Assembly (NCBI GenBank): GCA_937915335.1
Contig: CALDLZ010000046.1
Span: forward strand, 1-7,326
Source of the DNA: an uncultured Faecalibacterium sp.
GTDB lineage: Bacteria > Bacillota > Clostridia > Oscillospirales > Ruminococcaceae
Reading direction: 5' to 3'
Length of the DNA stretch: 7,326 nt
The position numbers were made by a program, and so were the translations under genes. The notes under the pieces were generated by a model. It was given only the letters and a program-made list of their open reading frames with translations. It did no database searches and was not told the DNA's origin. Shown here piece by piece: positions 1-6,148 of this stretch. Every line of letters begins with the position of its first letter. Within the stretch, counting starts at the first letter, position 1.

Positions 1-1
1 C

Positions 2-307
2 CGCACCAAGTGCCCCTGCCCGTGTGTGCCCAAAGTCACGCTGGATCAGGCCGTGATCGACCTTGTGGAGAGCATCGCTCTGCAGGAAAACGCCCTCAGC
101 CACATTCTGTGCGCCGAGAGCCGCAAGATGGATGCCGCCATGGAGCTGGACGGCCTTGACCTGTGCAAGCTGCTGGAAGTGAACGACTCGGCCACCAACA
201 TGGTGCATGCTGTGGCAAATCTGGAGCTTGTGCTCAAGGAAAAGCTGGAATTCATCTCTAACAACCTCTATTATCCCGCCGCCGACACCGGTGCCACGGC
301 CGAGTAA
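2..307 (+). CDS. C-terminal part of a small Cys-motif protein (5' end outside window)
   Basis: The frame is open to the left edge, so this is the 3' part of a gene. The visible residues begin RTKCPCPCVPK and continue into a helical-looking stretch ending LYYPAADTGATAE. A GTG at 26 could be read as a start, but no Shine-Dalgarno lies before it and the Cys-Pro motif sits just upstream in the same frame, so I prefer a longer protein. The helical part (IALQENALSHILCAESRK, then DLCKLLEVNDSATNMV and a VLKEKLEF segment) resembles, from memory, a Firmicute family with an 'IALEEAALAHILNAEGEKIQ'-like signature. Members are often annotated as hypothetical, or found as ends of collagen-like or coat-like proteins. 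The function is unknown. The CPCPC motif could bind metal or form disulfides, which is inference. A stem-loop terminator follows the stop directly. Confidence 0.7.
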   Translation, partial: RTKCPCPCVPKVTLDQAVIDLVESIALQENALSHILCAESRKMDAAMELDGLDLCKLLEVNDSATNMVHAVANLELVLKEKLEFISNNLYYPAADTGATAE

Positions 308-310
308 ATC

Positions 311-359
311 CGCAACCCCTTGCCTGTCCGCATTTGGCGGGCAGGCATTCTGCGTTTTA
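311..359 (+). terminator. Rho-independent-like terminator after the left-edge gene
   Basis: Arms at 322-331 (GCCTGTCCGC) and 337-346 (GCGGGCAGGC) form a 10-pair stem with one G-U pair and a 5-base loop. T321-A347 adds another pair. An outer CGCA (311-314) can also pair with TGCG (351-354). A short TTTT run follows at 355-358. The T tract is modest, so termination may be partial. Confidence 0.65.
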
Positions 360-411
360 CGGCTAAATTGTGACCGATTTGTATAAAATTTTCAAAGGCT
401 GCTTGTTGGAA

Positions 412-440
412 TTGCTGAAAACGGAAATCTGTGCTATACT
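412..440 (+). promoter_or_regulatory. Sigma-A-type promoter for the HAD/SGNH transcript
   Basis: A -35 box TTGCTG (412-417) is separated by exactly 17 bases from a -10 box TATACT (435-440). A second TATACT-like hexamer overlaps just downstream (442-447). Transcription would start near 447. That leaves the GTG at 456 almost leaderless and favours the TTG start at 477. The surrounding 361-450 region is AT-rich compared with its neighbours, as expected of a promoter. Confidence 0.7.
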
Positions 441-461
441 ATATACTGTATATGTGTGAAA

Positions 462-467
462 GAGAGG
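462..467 (+). promoter_or_regulatory. Ribosome binding site that sets a TTG start
   Basis: GAGAGG lies 9 bases before TTG 477. It falls inside the coding sequence if translation began at GTG 456, which has no Shine-Dalgarno of its own. The site therefore supports TTG 477 as the true start. Confidence 0.6.
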
Positions 468-476
468 AAAACGAAC

Positions 477-1136
477 TTGCAGCACTATGACGTGATCTTG
501 TTTGACGTGGACGGCACTCTGATCGATTCTGCTCCCGGCATTCTGAATACACTGGAAGAAGTCTTTGTCAAGATGGGCGTGGATACAACTCATGTGAACC
601 TGCGCCGCTATCTGGGGCCGCCGCTCCGCAAGAGTTTTGGCGAGCACTTCACCGACCCTGCCAAGATCGAGGAAGCTACCGAGCTTTACCGGGTGAGCTA
701 CCACGAAAAGGGCAGCCACGAGGGCAATGCTTATCCTGGTGCGGCTGAGATGCTCCGCCGCTTGAAAGAAGCAGGCTTTGTGCTTTGCACCGCAACCTCC
801 AAGCCTACCGAGGTCGTGACCCCGATTTTGGAGGAGCAGGGGCTGGCTCCTTATTTTGATTTTATTGGCGGCGCATCCATGGACGAGAGCCGTGATACCA
901 AGACTGAAGTGGTGCGCTATGTCCTTGCCCAGCCCTGTGTGCAGGGCAAACGGGTGCTGATGGTAGGCGACCGCAACGATGATATGCGCGGTGCGGCAGA
1001 CTGTGGCCTGGATGCTGCGGGAGCTTTGTATGGCTATGGCAGCAGGGAAGAGCTGGAACCCTTCCACCCGGTTCTGCTGGTGAACAGCTGCGAAGAACTG
1101 ACGGACAAGCTTCTGGTCTGCCGTGCAGACCGTTGA
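477..1136 (+). CDS. HAD-superfamily phosphatase, GPH/PGP-like (PpaX/5'-nucleotidase type)
   Basis: A soluble Mg-dependent phosphohydrolase of 219 residues, the usual size for the phosphoglycolate phosphatase-like HAD group. Motif I is FDVDGTL (residues 9-15), with nucleophile D10 and acid/base D12. Motif II is T107 in TATSK. The motif III lysine is probably K142. Motif IV is GDRNDD (164-169). The alpha-helical C1 cap between motifs I and II carries YLGPPLRKSF, typical of PGP/5'-nucleotidase-like members. The substrate cannot be read from sequence; a phosphoglycolate-like ester or a nucleoside monophosphate is likely. The start is taken at TTG 477 because GAGAGG precedes it and the protein then begins MQHYDVILFDVDGT. 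An alternative GTG at 456 adds seven residues and lacks a binding site. It is the first gene after a strong promoter, 24 bases before the surface-protein gene. Confidence 0.88.
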   Translation: MQHYDVILFDVDGTLIDSAPGILNTLEEVFVKMGVDTTHVNLRRYLGPPLRKSFGEHFTDPAKIEEATELYRVSYHEKGSHEGNAYPGAAEMLRRLKEAGFVLCTATSKPTEVVTPILEEQGLAPYFDFIGGASMDESRDTKTEVVRYVLAQPCVQGKRVLMVGDRNDDMRGAADCGLDAAGALYGYGSREELEPFHPVLLVNSCEELTDKLLVCRADR

Positions 1137-1150
1137 ACGATAAAATAAGT

Positions 1151-1155
1151 GGTGA
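1151..1155 (+). promoter_or_regulatory. Weak ribosome binding site for the SGNH surface protein
   Basis: GGTGA lies 5 bases before ATG 1161. Tandem GTG codons at 1149 and 1152 are in the same frame but have no purine-rich site at a suitable distance upstream (only AAAATAA), so ATG 1161 is preferred. Confidence 0.4.
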
Positions 1156-1160
1156 ACAAG

Positions 1161-3047
1161 ATGAATCGTAAGACGCAATCGAAAAAACAATCTATGACCA
1201 ACTTACAGCGGCAGGCTGTCCTGGTCTGTGTGGTCTGCGCTCTGGCAGCCCTGCTGACCATTGGCATTACAATGACCCAGCTCAAGCGGGGTAAGGGAGA
1301 AAACCCTGCGGCCTCGGCCGATTCGGCCCAGACCACGGACCCGGCGGATGGTGCCGACGGTGACTTGGCCAATCATTACCAGATCGATAACACCTCCAGC
1401 GCCTTGCTGACCGAAACTGCCGACGCAGGCACCGAGTATCTGGACAGCACCCTGTTTCTGGGTGATTCCAACACGGTGCGCCTGTACAACAATGGCCTGA
1501 TCTCCCTGCAGCAGTTCTGCGCCAAGGAGGGCATCGGCACCCAGGCGGCCCTGAATGACGGCATCGTCACCTTTAAGAATGACAGCAACCACTACACCAT
1601 TGCACAGGCAGTGGCCAAGATGAAGCCCCGCCGCGTTGTGATGACCTTTGGTACCAATGACACCGGCATGGAGGTCTCCGATTTTATCAGCAACTACACC
1701 GCACTGGTGCAGGCTATTCAGGAGGCTTATCCCTACACCGATATCATCGTGAACACGGTGCCGCCCATCCCGGAGAACCACTCCAACTATCCCCACATGG
1801 ATCAGGCCAAGATCGATGACTTCAATATGGCCCTGCTCAACATGTGCGAGCAGCTGGGGCTCAAGTTCCTGAACACCGCCGAGACCCTCAAGGGCGAGAA
1901 TGGCTACGGCAAGGCAGAATACTATACCGATGGTGACATCCACCTCAAGAGCGCCGGTCTCAAGGCAGCGCTGAACTACCTGTGCACCCACGCCTACCAG
2001 ACCGAGGATCGCCGCCCGGACACCAATAACATCCCCACCCGTACGATGGAGTATGTCTCCAACCCCAGCTCTGCGGTGCAGGCTTCCAGCTCGGAAGCGG
2101 TTTCTTCTAGTGAAAGTGAGAGCGTCAGCAGTTCCGAATCCACCAGCGTCAAGTTTGAAGCACGCTATCAGGTGGAGAAGAGCGGCGGCGGTACCCTGAC
2201 CTGCGGCGGCGATTCCGGCAAGACCAGCCTGACGTACAGCATCACTGATGCGTCCCAGTCCCTGACCGTCACCGCCAACCCCGCAGAGGGTCATGTGTTC
2301 GTCAAGTGGAGTGACGGTGTGACCAGCAAGACCCGCACCGATACCAGCTTCAAGCAAAATCTGGACGTGACCGCCGTGTTTGCGGCTGTCTCCGTCCACA
2401 TCTCGGAGGGGAAGGGCTCCGCAGGTTCTTACGTCTTTAAGGCATCGCTGAATGGCAAATATGCCAAGAGCGAGAACCTGCACTGGTTCGCCAATGGCCA
2501 GGAAGTAAAGGAAGCCGCCGGTCAGACCACCGTTACGGTGCCTGCTTCCGCCATCACCAATGGCAGCTATAAGATCTATGCTGTGGTCGTGTACAATGAT
2601 TGTGCCGTGGCCAGCAACGCGCTGAGCATCACGGTCAGCGGCAGCGTGGAATCTGCTTCCAGCTCATCCAGCAGCAGTTCTTCTTCGTCGGGGACTTCCT
2701 CCGGCGGTACATCCTCTTCCTCTTCGGAGAGCAGCTCTTCCGGTACGTCCTCTTCCAGCTCTGGGAGTGCAAGCAGCAGCTCACACAGCACGTCGGAAAG
2801 CGAGAGCAAGAGCGATTCCAAGAGCGAGAACGCATCCTCTTCCAACAGCAGTTCGGAAGGAAAGGCGGAGTCAGCTTCCTCTTCCCACAGTGAATCGACC
2901 TCGTCCTCTCACAGCAGCTCTGCTTCGGAGAGTAAGGCCGAATCCAAGGAAGAGACCACCAGCAAATCCAGCTCTGCTTCCACAGAAAATGATATCGAGC
3001 AAGCGGAGAGCACTGCTTCCTCTGTTGAAGCTGAGGCCAGCCGGTAA
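1161..3047 (+). CDS. Membrane-anchored SGNH-hydrolase surface protein with InlB-type repeat, Ig-like segment and Ser-rich tail
   Basis: A 628-residue extracytoplasmic protein. A basic N-terminus (R3, K4, K8, K9, R17) precedes one hydrophobic segment (about 19-40) with no lipobox or clear signal-peptidase site, suggesting an uncleaved type II anchor. An SGNH/GDSL esterase domain spans about 95-285: block I FLGDSNT with likely catalytic S103, block III GTND (164-167, N166), and block V around TDGDIHL with H261. A short Ser/Glu linker (about 303-330) leads to a repeat like the divergent InlB B-repeat (about 331-410; VTANPAEGHVFVKWSDG, then VTAVF). An Ig-like beta segment follows (about 411-494). 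The last 130 or so residues are about half serine, with no LPXTG. Members of this family remove acyl groups from wall or glycan polymers or act as lipases; the substrate here is unknown. It is probably co-transcribed with the HAD gene upstream and the acidic small gene downstream. The start could instead be GTG 1149. Confidence 0.85.
   Translation: MNRKTQSKKQSMTNLQRQAVLVCVVCALAALLTIGITMTQLKRGKGENPAASADSAQTTDPADGADGDLANHYQIDNTSSALLTETADAGTEYLDSTLFLGDSNTVRLYNNGLISLQQFCAKEGIGTQAALNDGIVTFKNDSNHYTIAQAVAKMKPRRVVMTFGTNDTGMEVSDFISNYTALVQAIQEAYPYTDIIVNTVPPIPENHSNYPHMDQAKIDDFNMALLNMCEQLGLKFLNTAETLKGENGYGKAEYYTDGDIHLKSAGLKAALNYLCTHAYQTEDRRPDTNNIPTRTMEYVSNPSSAVQASSSEAVSSSESESVSSSESTSVKFEARYQVEKSGGGTLTCGGDSGKTSLTYSITDASQSLTVTANPAEGHVFVKWSDGVTSKTRTDTSFKQNLDVTAVFAAVSVHISEGKGSAGSYVFKASLNGKYAKSENLHWFANGQEVKEAAGQTTVTVPASAITNGSYKIYAVVVYNDCAVASNALSITVSGSVESASSSSSSSSSSSGTSSGGTSSSSSESSSSGTSSSSSGSASSSSHSTSESESKSDSKSENASSSNSSSEGKAESASSSHSESTSSSHSSSASESKAESKEETTSKSSSASTENDIEQAESTASSVEAEASR
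2649..3044 (+). repeat. Serine-rich low-complexity coding region
   Basis: This encodes about residues 497-628 of the SGNH protein. It opens with a run of eleven serines and continues with S/G/T, then S/E/K/H/A mixes; about half of all residues are serine. The serine codons are mixed (TCC, AGC, TCA, AGT, TCT, TCG), so this is not a simple nucleotide repeat. Selection for serine itself is implied, as in a flexible stalk or a glycosylation target. Charge rises toward the C-terminus, with many Glu and Lys residues. A smaller Ser-rich linker lies at about 2067-2150. Confidence 0.85.
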
Positions 3048-3053
3048 ACCTTT

Positions 3054-3082
3054 TTCTGCCCGCCTGCATAGGCTGGGCAGAA
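3054..3082 (+). other. Intercistronic hairpin just ahead of a ribosome binding site
   Basis: TTCTGCCC (3054-3061) pairs perfectly with GGGCAGAA (3075-3082). GCCT (3062-3065) pairs with AGGC (3070-3073), leaving one bulged T and a GCAT loop, so the stem has 12 pairs in all. No T run follows; instead GGGAGGG begins at the next base. It is therefore unlikely to be a terminator on this strand. It may mark an RNA processing or stability point between the large protein gene and the small one. Confidence 0.6.
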
Positions 3083-3095
3083 GGGAGGGAATCGG

Positions 3096-3317
3096 ATGTT
3101 CTGTGAGGAGATCAAGATCCCCGGTTTGCCCGGTGAGGGAACTATAACCGATGGCAGTGCGGAGTGGTATGAGATGGACTGGGAGAATGTGGACAACGGC
3201 GTGACCGAAGAGCAGATGCCCAGAAACGTTGACAATCCCTGCGCCGCACAAAGCCGCTGCGAGGACAATACCCCGGAGCAGACCGACGATGAAACTTATG
3301 AAATAGTTCAGGAATGA
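3096..3317 (+). CDS. Small, very acidic orphan protein (73 aa)
   Basis: I do not recognise a family. A strong Shine-Dalgarno, GGGAGGG (3083-3089), lies 6 bases before the ATG, and a stem-loop terminator follows the stop, so the gene looks real. The product has about 20 Asp/Glu against 3 Lys/Arg (net near -17) and three cysteines (C3, C49, C55). A Trp/Tyr-containing acidic patch (AEWYEMDWENVD, 22-33) sits mid-protein. It has no signal peptide or membrane segment, so it is probably cytosolic. It sits 48 bases after the SGNH surface-protein gene, separated by a hairpin, and is probably on the same transcript. The acidity suggests binding to a basic partner or metal, or nucleic-acid mimicry; all of these are speculation. 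Confidence 0.7.
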   Translation: MFCEEIKIPGLPGEGTITDGSAEWYEMDWENVDNGVTEEQMPRNVDNPCAAQSRCEDNTPEQTDDETYEIVQE

Positions 3318-3320
3318 CCG

Positions 3321-3365
3321 GAAGCCAGCTCTGCCGGGGCGGGGCTGGCTTCTCGCTGTTCTTTT
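3321..3365 (+). terminator. Rho-independent terminator ending the HAD-SGNH-small protein run
   Basis: GAAGCCAGC (3321-3329) pairs perfectly with GCTGGCTTC (3344-3352), a 9-pair stem with a GC-rich 14-base loop. TCGCTGTTCTTTT, with four terminal T residues, follows. It starts four bases after the stop codon at 3315-3317. Confidence 0.7.
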
Positions 3366-3370
3366 GGAGT

Positions 3371-3407
3371 GGGAAAAATTCCCCGGTCAGTTGGGGACAA
3401 GTGTCCC
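3371..3407 (+). promoter_or_regulatory. Paired dyads upstream of the nucleotidase run (possible operator or leader switch)
   Basis: Two inverted repeats share GGGA...TCCC ends: GGGAA-AAA-TTCCC (3371-3383) and GGGACA-AG-TGTCCC (3394-3407). Their centres are about 23 bases apart, roughly two helical turns. As RNA, the CCCC at 3381-3384 could instead pair with GGGG at 3393-3396, so alternative folds exclude each other. I cannot place a convincing -35/-10 pair here, so the promoter is unassigned and the role is inference. Confidence 0.35.
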
Positions 3408-3445
3408 GGAAAAATGATGTAAGTATGAGAGAGGGGTAATGAACC

Positions 3446-4186
3446 ATGGCAAAATACTACTGTGTTCTGTTTGATGCAGATAACACGCTGCTGGACTTTG
3501 ATGCCGCCGAGAGCAAGGCTCTGGCCGATACACTGCGGGAGTACGGTATTGAACCGGATGCCGAGACGGTGCAGACCTATCGGATCATCAATGAGGAGCT
3601 CTGGCGGCAGCTGGAAAAGGGCCAGATCCGCCGTGATAAGCTGATGGGGGAGCGGTTCACCCGCTTTCTCAAGGCGGTCAATGCCGCAGGCAATGGCGTG
3701 GAGATGAACAAGTTCTATCTTGACCAGCTCTCCACCCACCCTGACCTTGCTGCTCCCAATGTGCTGGACGTGCTCCGGGAACTGTCCGAAGTGGCGACGC
3801 TGGCTGTGGTCACCAATGGCTTTGACCGGGTGCAGAGCCGCCGCGTGAAGGAATCTGGTATCCTTGATTTCGTGGAGGATGTGTTTGTCTCTGAGAAGCT
3901 GGACAGTGAAAAGCCCAACCGCAAGATCTTTGACACGGCTCTCCGTTCTCTGGGCGTGGAGAATCGGGAACATGTGCTAATGGTGGGCGACAGCCTGAGC
4001 AGTGATATCCAGGGCGGTGTGAATGCCGGGCTGGACACCTGCTGGTATAATCCCAACCACGCCGAGAATCCCGGCAAGGTGCTGCCGACTTATGAAATCG
4101 GCAGTCTGGAAGAGCTCTATCCGCTGGTAATGGAGCCGGAGGAGCTGGCCAATGTGGGCCTGAAAAACCGCCGCCATCAGCAGTAA
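3446..4186 (+). CDS. yjjG: YjjG-family noncanonical pyrimidine nucleotidase (HAD superfamily)
   Basis: A soluble 246-residue HAD phosphatase. Characterised YjjG proteins remove phosphate from nucleoside monophosphates, including modified pyrimidines, and so protect DNA and RNA from mutagenic bases. Motif I is FDADNTLLDF (9-18; nucleophile D10, D12). Motif II is VVTNG (T123). Motif III is K156 in SEKPN. Motif IV is GDSLSSDIQGG (181-191), followed by NAGLDTCWYNP, a strong family signature. The helical cap lies between motifs I and II. ATG 3446 follows GAGGGG (3431-3436) by 9 bases; another ATG at 3439 is out of frame. It heads a run with the ABC-F and Gx genes. It differs from the HAD gene at 477, which is of the PGP type. 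Confidence 0.9.
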   Translation: MAKYYCVLFDADNTLLDFDAAESKALADTLREYGIEPDAETVQTYRIINEELWRQLEKGQIRRDKLMGERFTRFLKAVNAAGNGVEMNKFYLDQLSTHPDLAAPNVLDVLRELSEVATLAVVTNGFDRVQSRRVKESGILDFVEDVFVSEKLDSEKPNRKIFDTALRSLGVENREHVLMVGDSLSSDIQGGVNAGLDTCWYNPNHAENPGKVLPTYEIGSLEELYPLVMEPEELANVGLKNRRHQQ

Positions 4187-4231
4187 CAGACTGCAAACGT
4201 GCGGCATGTGTGAGAGAATGGAAGAACAACA

Positions 4232-6127
4232 ATGCTGATACATTTGGAAAAGCTGGGCAAGAGCTTTGGCGAGAAGATCGTCTTGCATGATGTGACGGCC
4301 AGTGTCGAGCGGGAGGACCGCATCGGCATCGTGGGGCAGAACGGTGCGGGCAAGACTACCCTGCTGAAGATCTTGACCGGCGAATATACTGACTACGAGG
4401 GCGAGTTCAGCGTGACCCATGGCGTGACGCTGGGCTATCTGGAACAGAACGCAAAGCTCGACCCCACGCTGGATATCTACGGTGAAATGCGCTCCTGCTT
4501 TGCCCATGTGCTGGATGCCATGGCTCAGATGCAGATCCTGGAGCGCAAAATAGCTGCCAGTCCGGAGGACACTTCTCTGCTGGAGCAGCACGATGCCTTG
4601 CAGAACATCATTGATGCCGCCGATGGCTACAACATGGATGTCAATATCAAAAAGGTGCTGTCCGGTATGGGCTTTGCGCAGGATACCTGGACGAAAAACA
4701 TCGCTGTGCTTTCGGGCGGCGAGCTGACGCGTTTGCGTCTGGCGAAACTGCTGCTGGAAAAGCCGGATGTCCTCATTTTGGACGAGCCCACCAACCACCT
4801 GGATTTCGCTACCATGGAATGGTTGGAAAATTACCTCAAGGGCTATTCCGGCGCTGTACTGGTCGTCAGCCATGACCGCTATTTCCTGGACAATATCTGT
4901 ACCAAGATCTGGGAGGTCTCCTTCCAGACCATGACCACCTATAAGGGCAATTTCTCAGCCTATCTGCCCCAGAAGGAAGCCGCTGATGCTCTGCGCCAGA
5001 AGCAGCACGATGCCGATGTGGCGTTGGCTGAAAAGCTGCAGGACTATGTGGACCGCAACCTGGTGCGTGCTTCCACCACCAAGATGGCCCAGAGCCGCCG
5101 CAAGCAGCTGGAAAAGCTGGAGATCACCGAAGCGCCCAAGGACGAGACGAACCAGCTCAAGTTCCGTTTTGAGTATGACGTGGAGCCATGGAATGAGCTG
5201 GTGCTGATGAAGAACCTCACCATCAAGATCGGTGACCGCACCCTGCTGGAACCCTTCACCTACACGATCTGCCGCGGCCAGCGGCTGGTGATCGCAGGCC
5301 CCAACGGTGCGGGCAAATCCACCCTGATGCAGGTTCTGGATGGTAAGCGCCGCCCCTCCGGCGGCATGGTACGGCTGGGCACGGGTGCCCGGCCCAGCAT
5401 CTTTGCCCAGCAGCAGAACCGTCTGGGACAGGGCAGAGTGATCGATGTCATCTGGAACAAGTATCCCCGGATGACAGAGCTGGAAGTCCGCAGCCATCTG
5501 GCAAAGCTGGGATTCCGGGGGGAGACGGTGTTCAAGCCCTGCGAGGCACTGTCTGGCGGCGAGCTGGCCCGTCTGCGCTTTGCCGAGATCGTGCTGGAAC
5601 GGCCCAATCTGCTATTCCTGGACGAGCCCACCAACCACTTGGATATCTATACCCGCGAGAACCTGACCGAGGCCCTGATGGCCTACACCGGCACCCTGCT
5701 CATGGTCACCCATGACCGCCATCTGATGAACAGTCTGGGCTGCCCCATCCTCTATCTGGAGAATGGCAAGGCGACACTTTACCCGAGCTATGATGCCCTG
5801 ATGGGCCGCAGTGCCCCGGCAGCAGCACCGGAAAAGACCAGCGACCAGCCCGCTAAGGCCGGTTATGGCAAAGAACAGCGCCGCCGACGTGCCGAGCTGC
5901 GGGCTAAGATCAAGGCCTGTGAGGATGAGATGGAGGCTTGCGGGGCAAGGGAAGTGGAGCTTGATAATGAGATCAACTCCCCGGAGGTCTACAATGACCC
6001 TGACCTGCTCCGCCAGAAGAGCGATGAGCTCAGTGACCTGCGTTTCCATCAGGAAGAGCTCTTTGCGGCTTGGGAAAAGGCCATGGAAGAGCAGGAGCAG
6101 TATGAGCAGACTGCCGGAGAAGAATAA
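4232..6127 (+). CDS. YdiF-type ABC-F ATPase (ribosome-associated)
   Basis: A soluble protein of 631 residues with two ATPase domains and no membrane segments. ABC1 has Walker A GQNGAGKT (35-42), signature LSGGE (160-164), Walker B LILDEP (181-186, catalytic E185) and switch H214. ABC2 has Walker A GPNGAGKS (356-363), LSGGE (440-444), LFLDEP (461-466, E465) and H494. Both sites look intact. The linker (about 220-315) carries LQDYVDRNLVRASTTKMAQSRRKQLEK (269-295), very close to the P-site tRNA-interaction motif region of B. subtilis YdiF as I recall it. A basic/acidic coiled-coil C-terminal domain (about 545-625, including SPEVYNDPDLL) is also YdiF-like. ABC-F proteins bind the ribosomal E site and affect stalled or initiating ribosomes; some protect against antibiotics, but this type is usually housekeeping. 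GGAAG (4220-4224) precedes the ATG by 7 bases. It lies 45 bases after yjjG. Confidence 0.93.
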   Translation: MLIHLEKLGKSFGEKIVLHDVTASVEREDRIGIVGQNGAGKTTLLKILTGEYTDYEGEFSVTHGVTLGYLEQNAKLDPTLDIYGEMRSCFAHVLDAMAQMQILERKIAASPEDTSLLEQHDALQNIIDAADGYNMDVNIKKVLSGMGFAQDTWTKNIAVLSGGELTRLRLAKLLLEKPDVLILDEPTNHLDFATMEWLENYLKGYSGAVLVVSHDRYFLDNICTKIWEVSFQTMTTYKGNFSAYLPQKEAADALRQKQHDADVALAEKLQDYVDRNLVRASTTKMAQSRRKQLEKLEITEAPKDETNQLKFRFEYDVEPWNELVLMKNLTIKIGDRTLLEPFTYTICRGQRLVIAGPNGAGKSTLMQVLDGKRRPSGGMVRLGTGARPSIFAQQQNRLGQGRVIDVIWNKYPRMTELEVRSHLAKLGFRGETVFKPCEALSGGELARLRFAEIVLERPNLLFLDEPTNHLDIYTRENLTEALMAYTGTLLMVTHDRHLMNSLGCPILYLENGKATLYPSYDALMGRSAPAAAPEKTSDQPAKAGYGKEQRRRRAELRAKIKACEDEMEACGAREVELDNEINSPEVYNDPDLLRQKSDELSDLRFHQEELFAAWEKAMEEQEQYEQTAGEE

Positions 6128-6148
6128 CCATTGTAAGGGAGAACGAAG

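Noticed and set aside
26..28. GTG at 26 as the start of the first gene
   Set aside because: No Shine-Dalgarno precedes it, and the frame continues upstream with a distinctive Cys-Pro motif.
363..1190. Minus-strand open frame of 275 codons covering the HAD gene and its promoter
   Set aside because: It shows no family pattern, and the + strand gene has all HAD motifs plus a promoter and binding site.
1203..2483. Long open frame (426 codons) on the minus strand opposite the SGNH gene
   Set aside because: The translation is low-complexity Gly/His/Leu/Val-rich with no recognisable domain. It mirrors the codon bias of the strongly supported + strand gene.
2649..3044. Ser-rich region considered as a tandem DNA repeat or CRISPR-like array
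   Set aside because: There is no constant repeat unit or spacing, and serine codons are mixed. It is protein-level low complexity.
3054..3082. Hairpin considered as a terminator after the SGNH gene
   Set aside because: It is followed by GGGAGGG, not a T run, and a gene starts 13 bases later.
3391..3429. Promoter TTGGGG with TGATGT or TATGAG before yjjG
   Set aside because: Poor -10 matches or wrong spacing (18 bases to a 2/6 match, 27 bases to a 4/6 match).
3977..4873. Minus-strand open frame of 298 codons over yjjG and the ABC-F start
   Set aside because: It crosses two well-supported + genes and has no recognisable motif.
4232..6127. ABC-F considered as an antibiotic-resistance determinant
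   Set aside because: The linker and C-terminal domain match the housekeeping YdiF type rather than short-linker resistance families. Nothing mobile is nearby.
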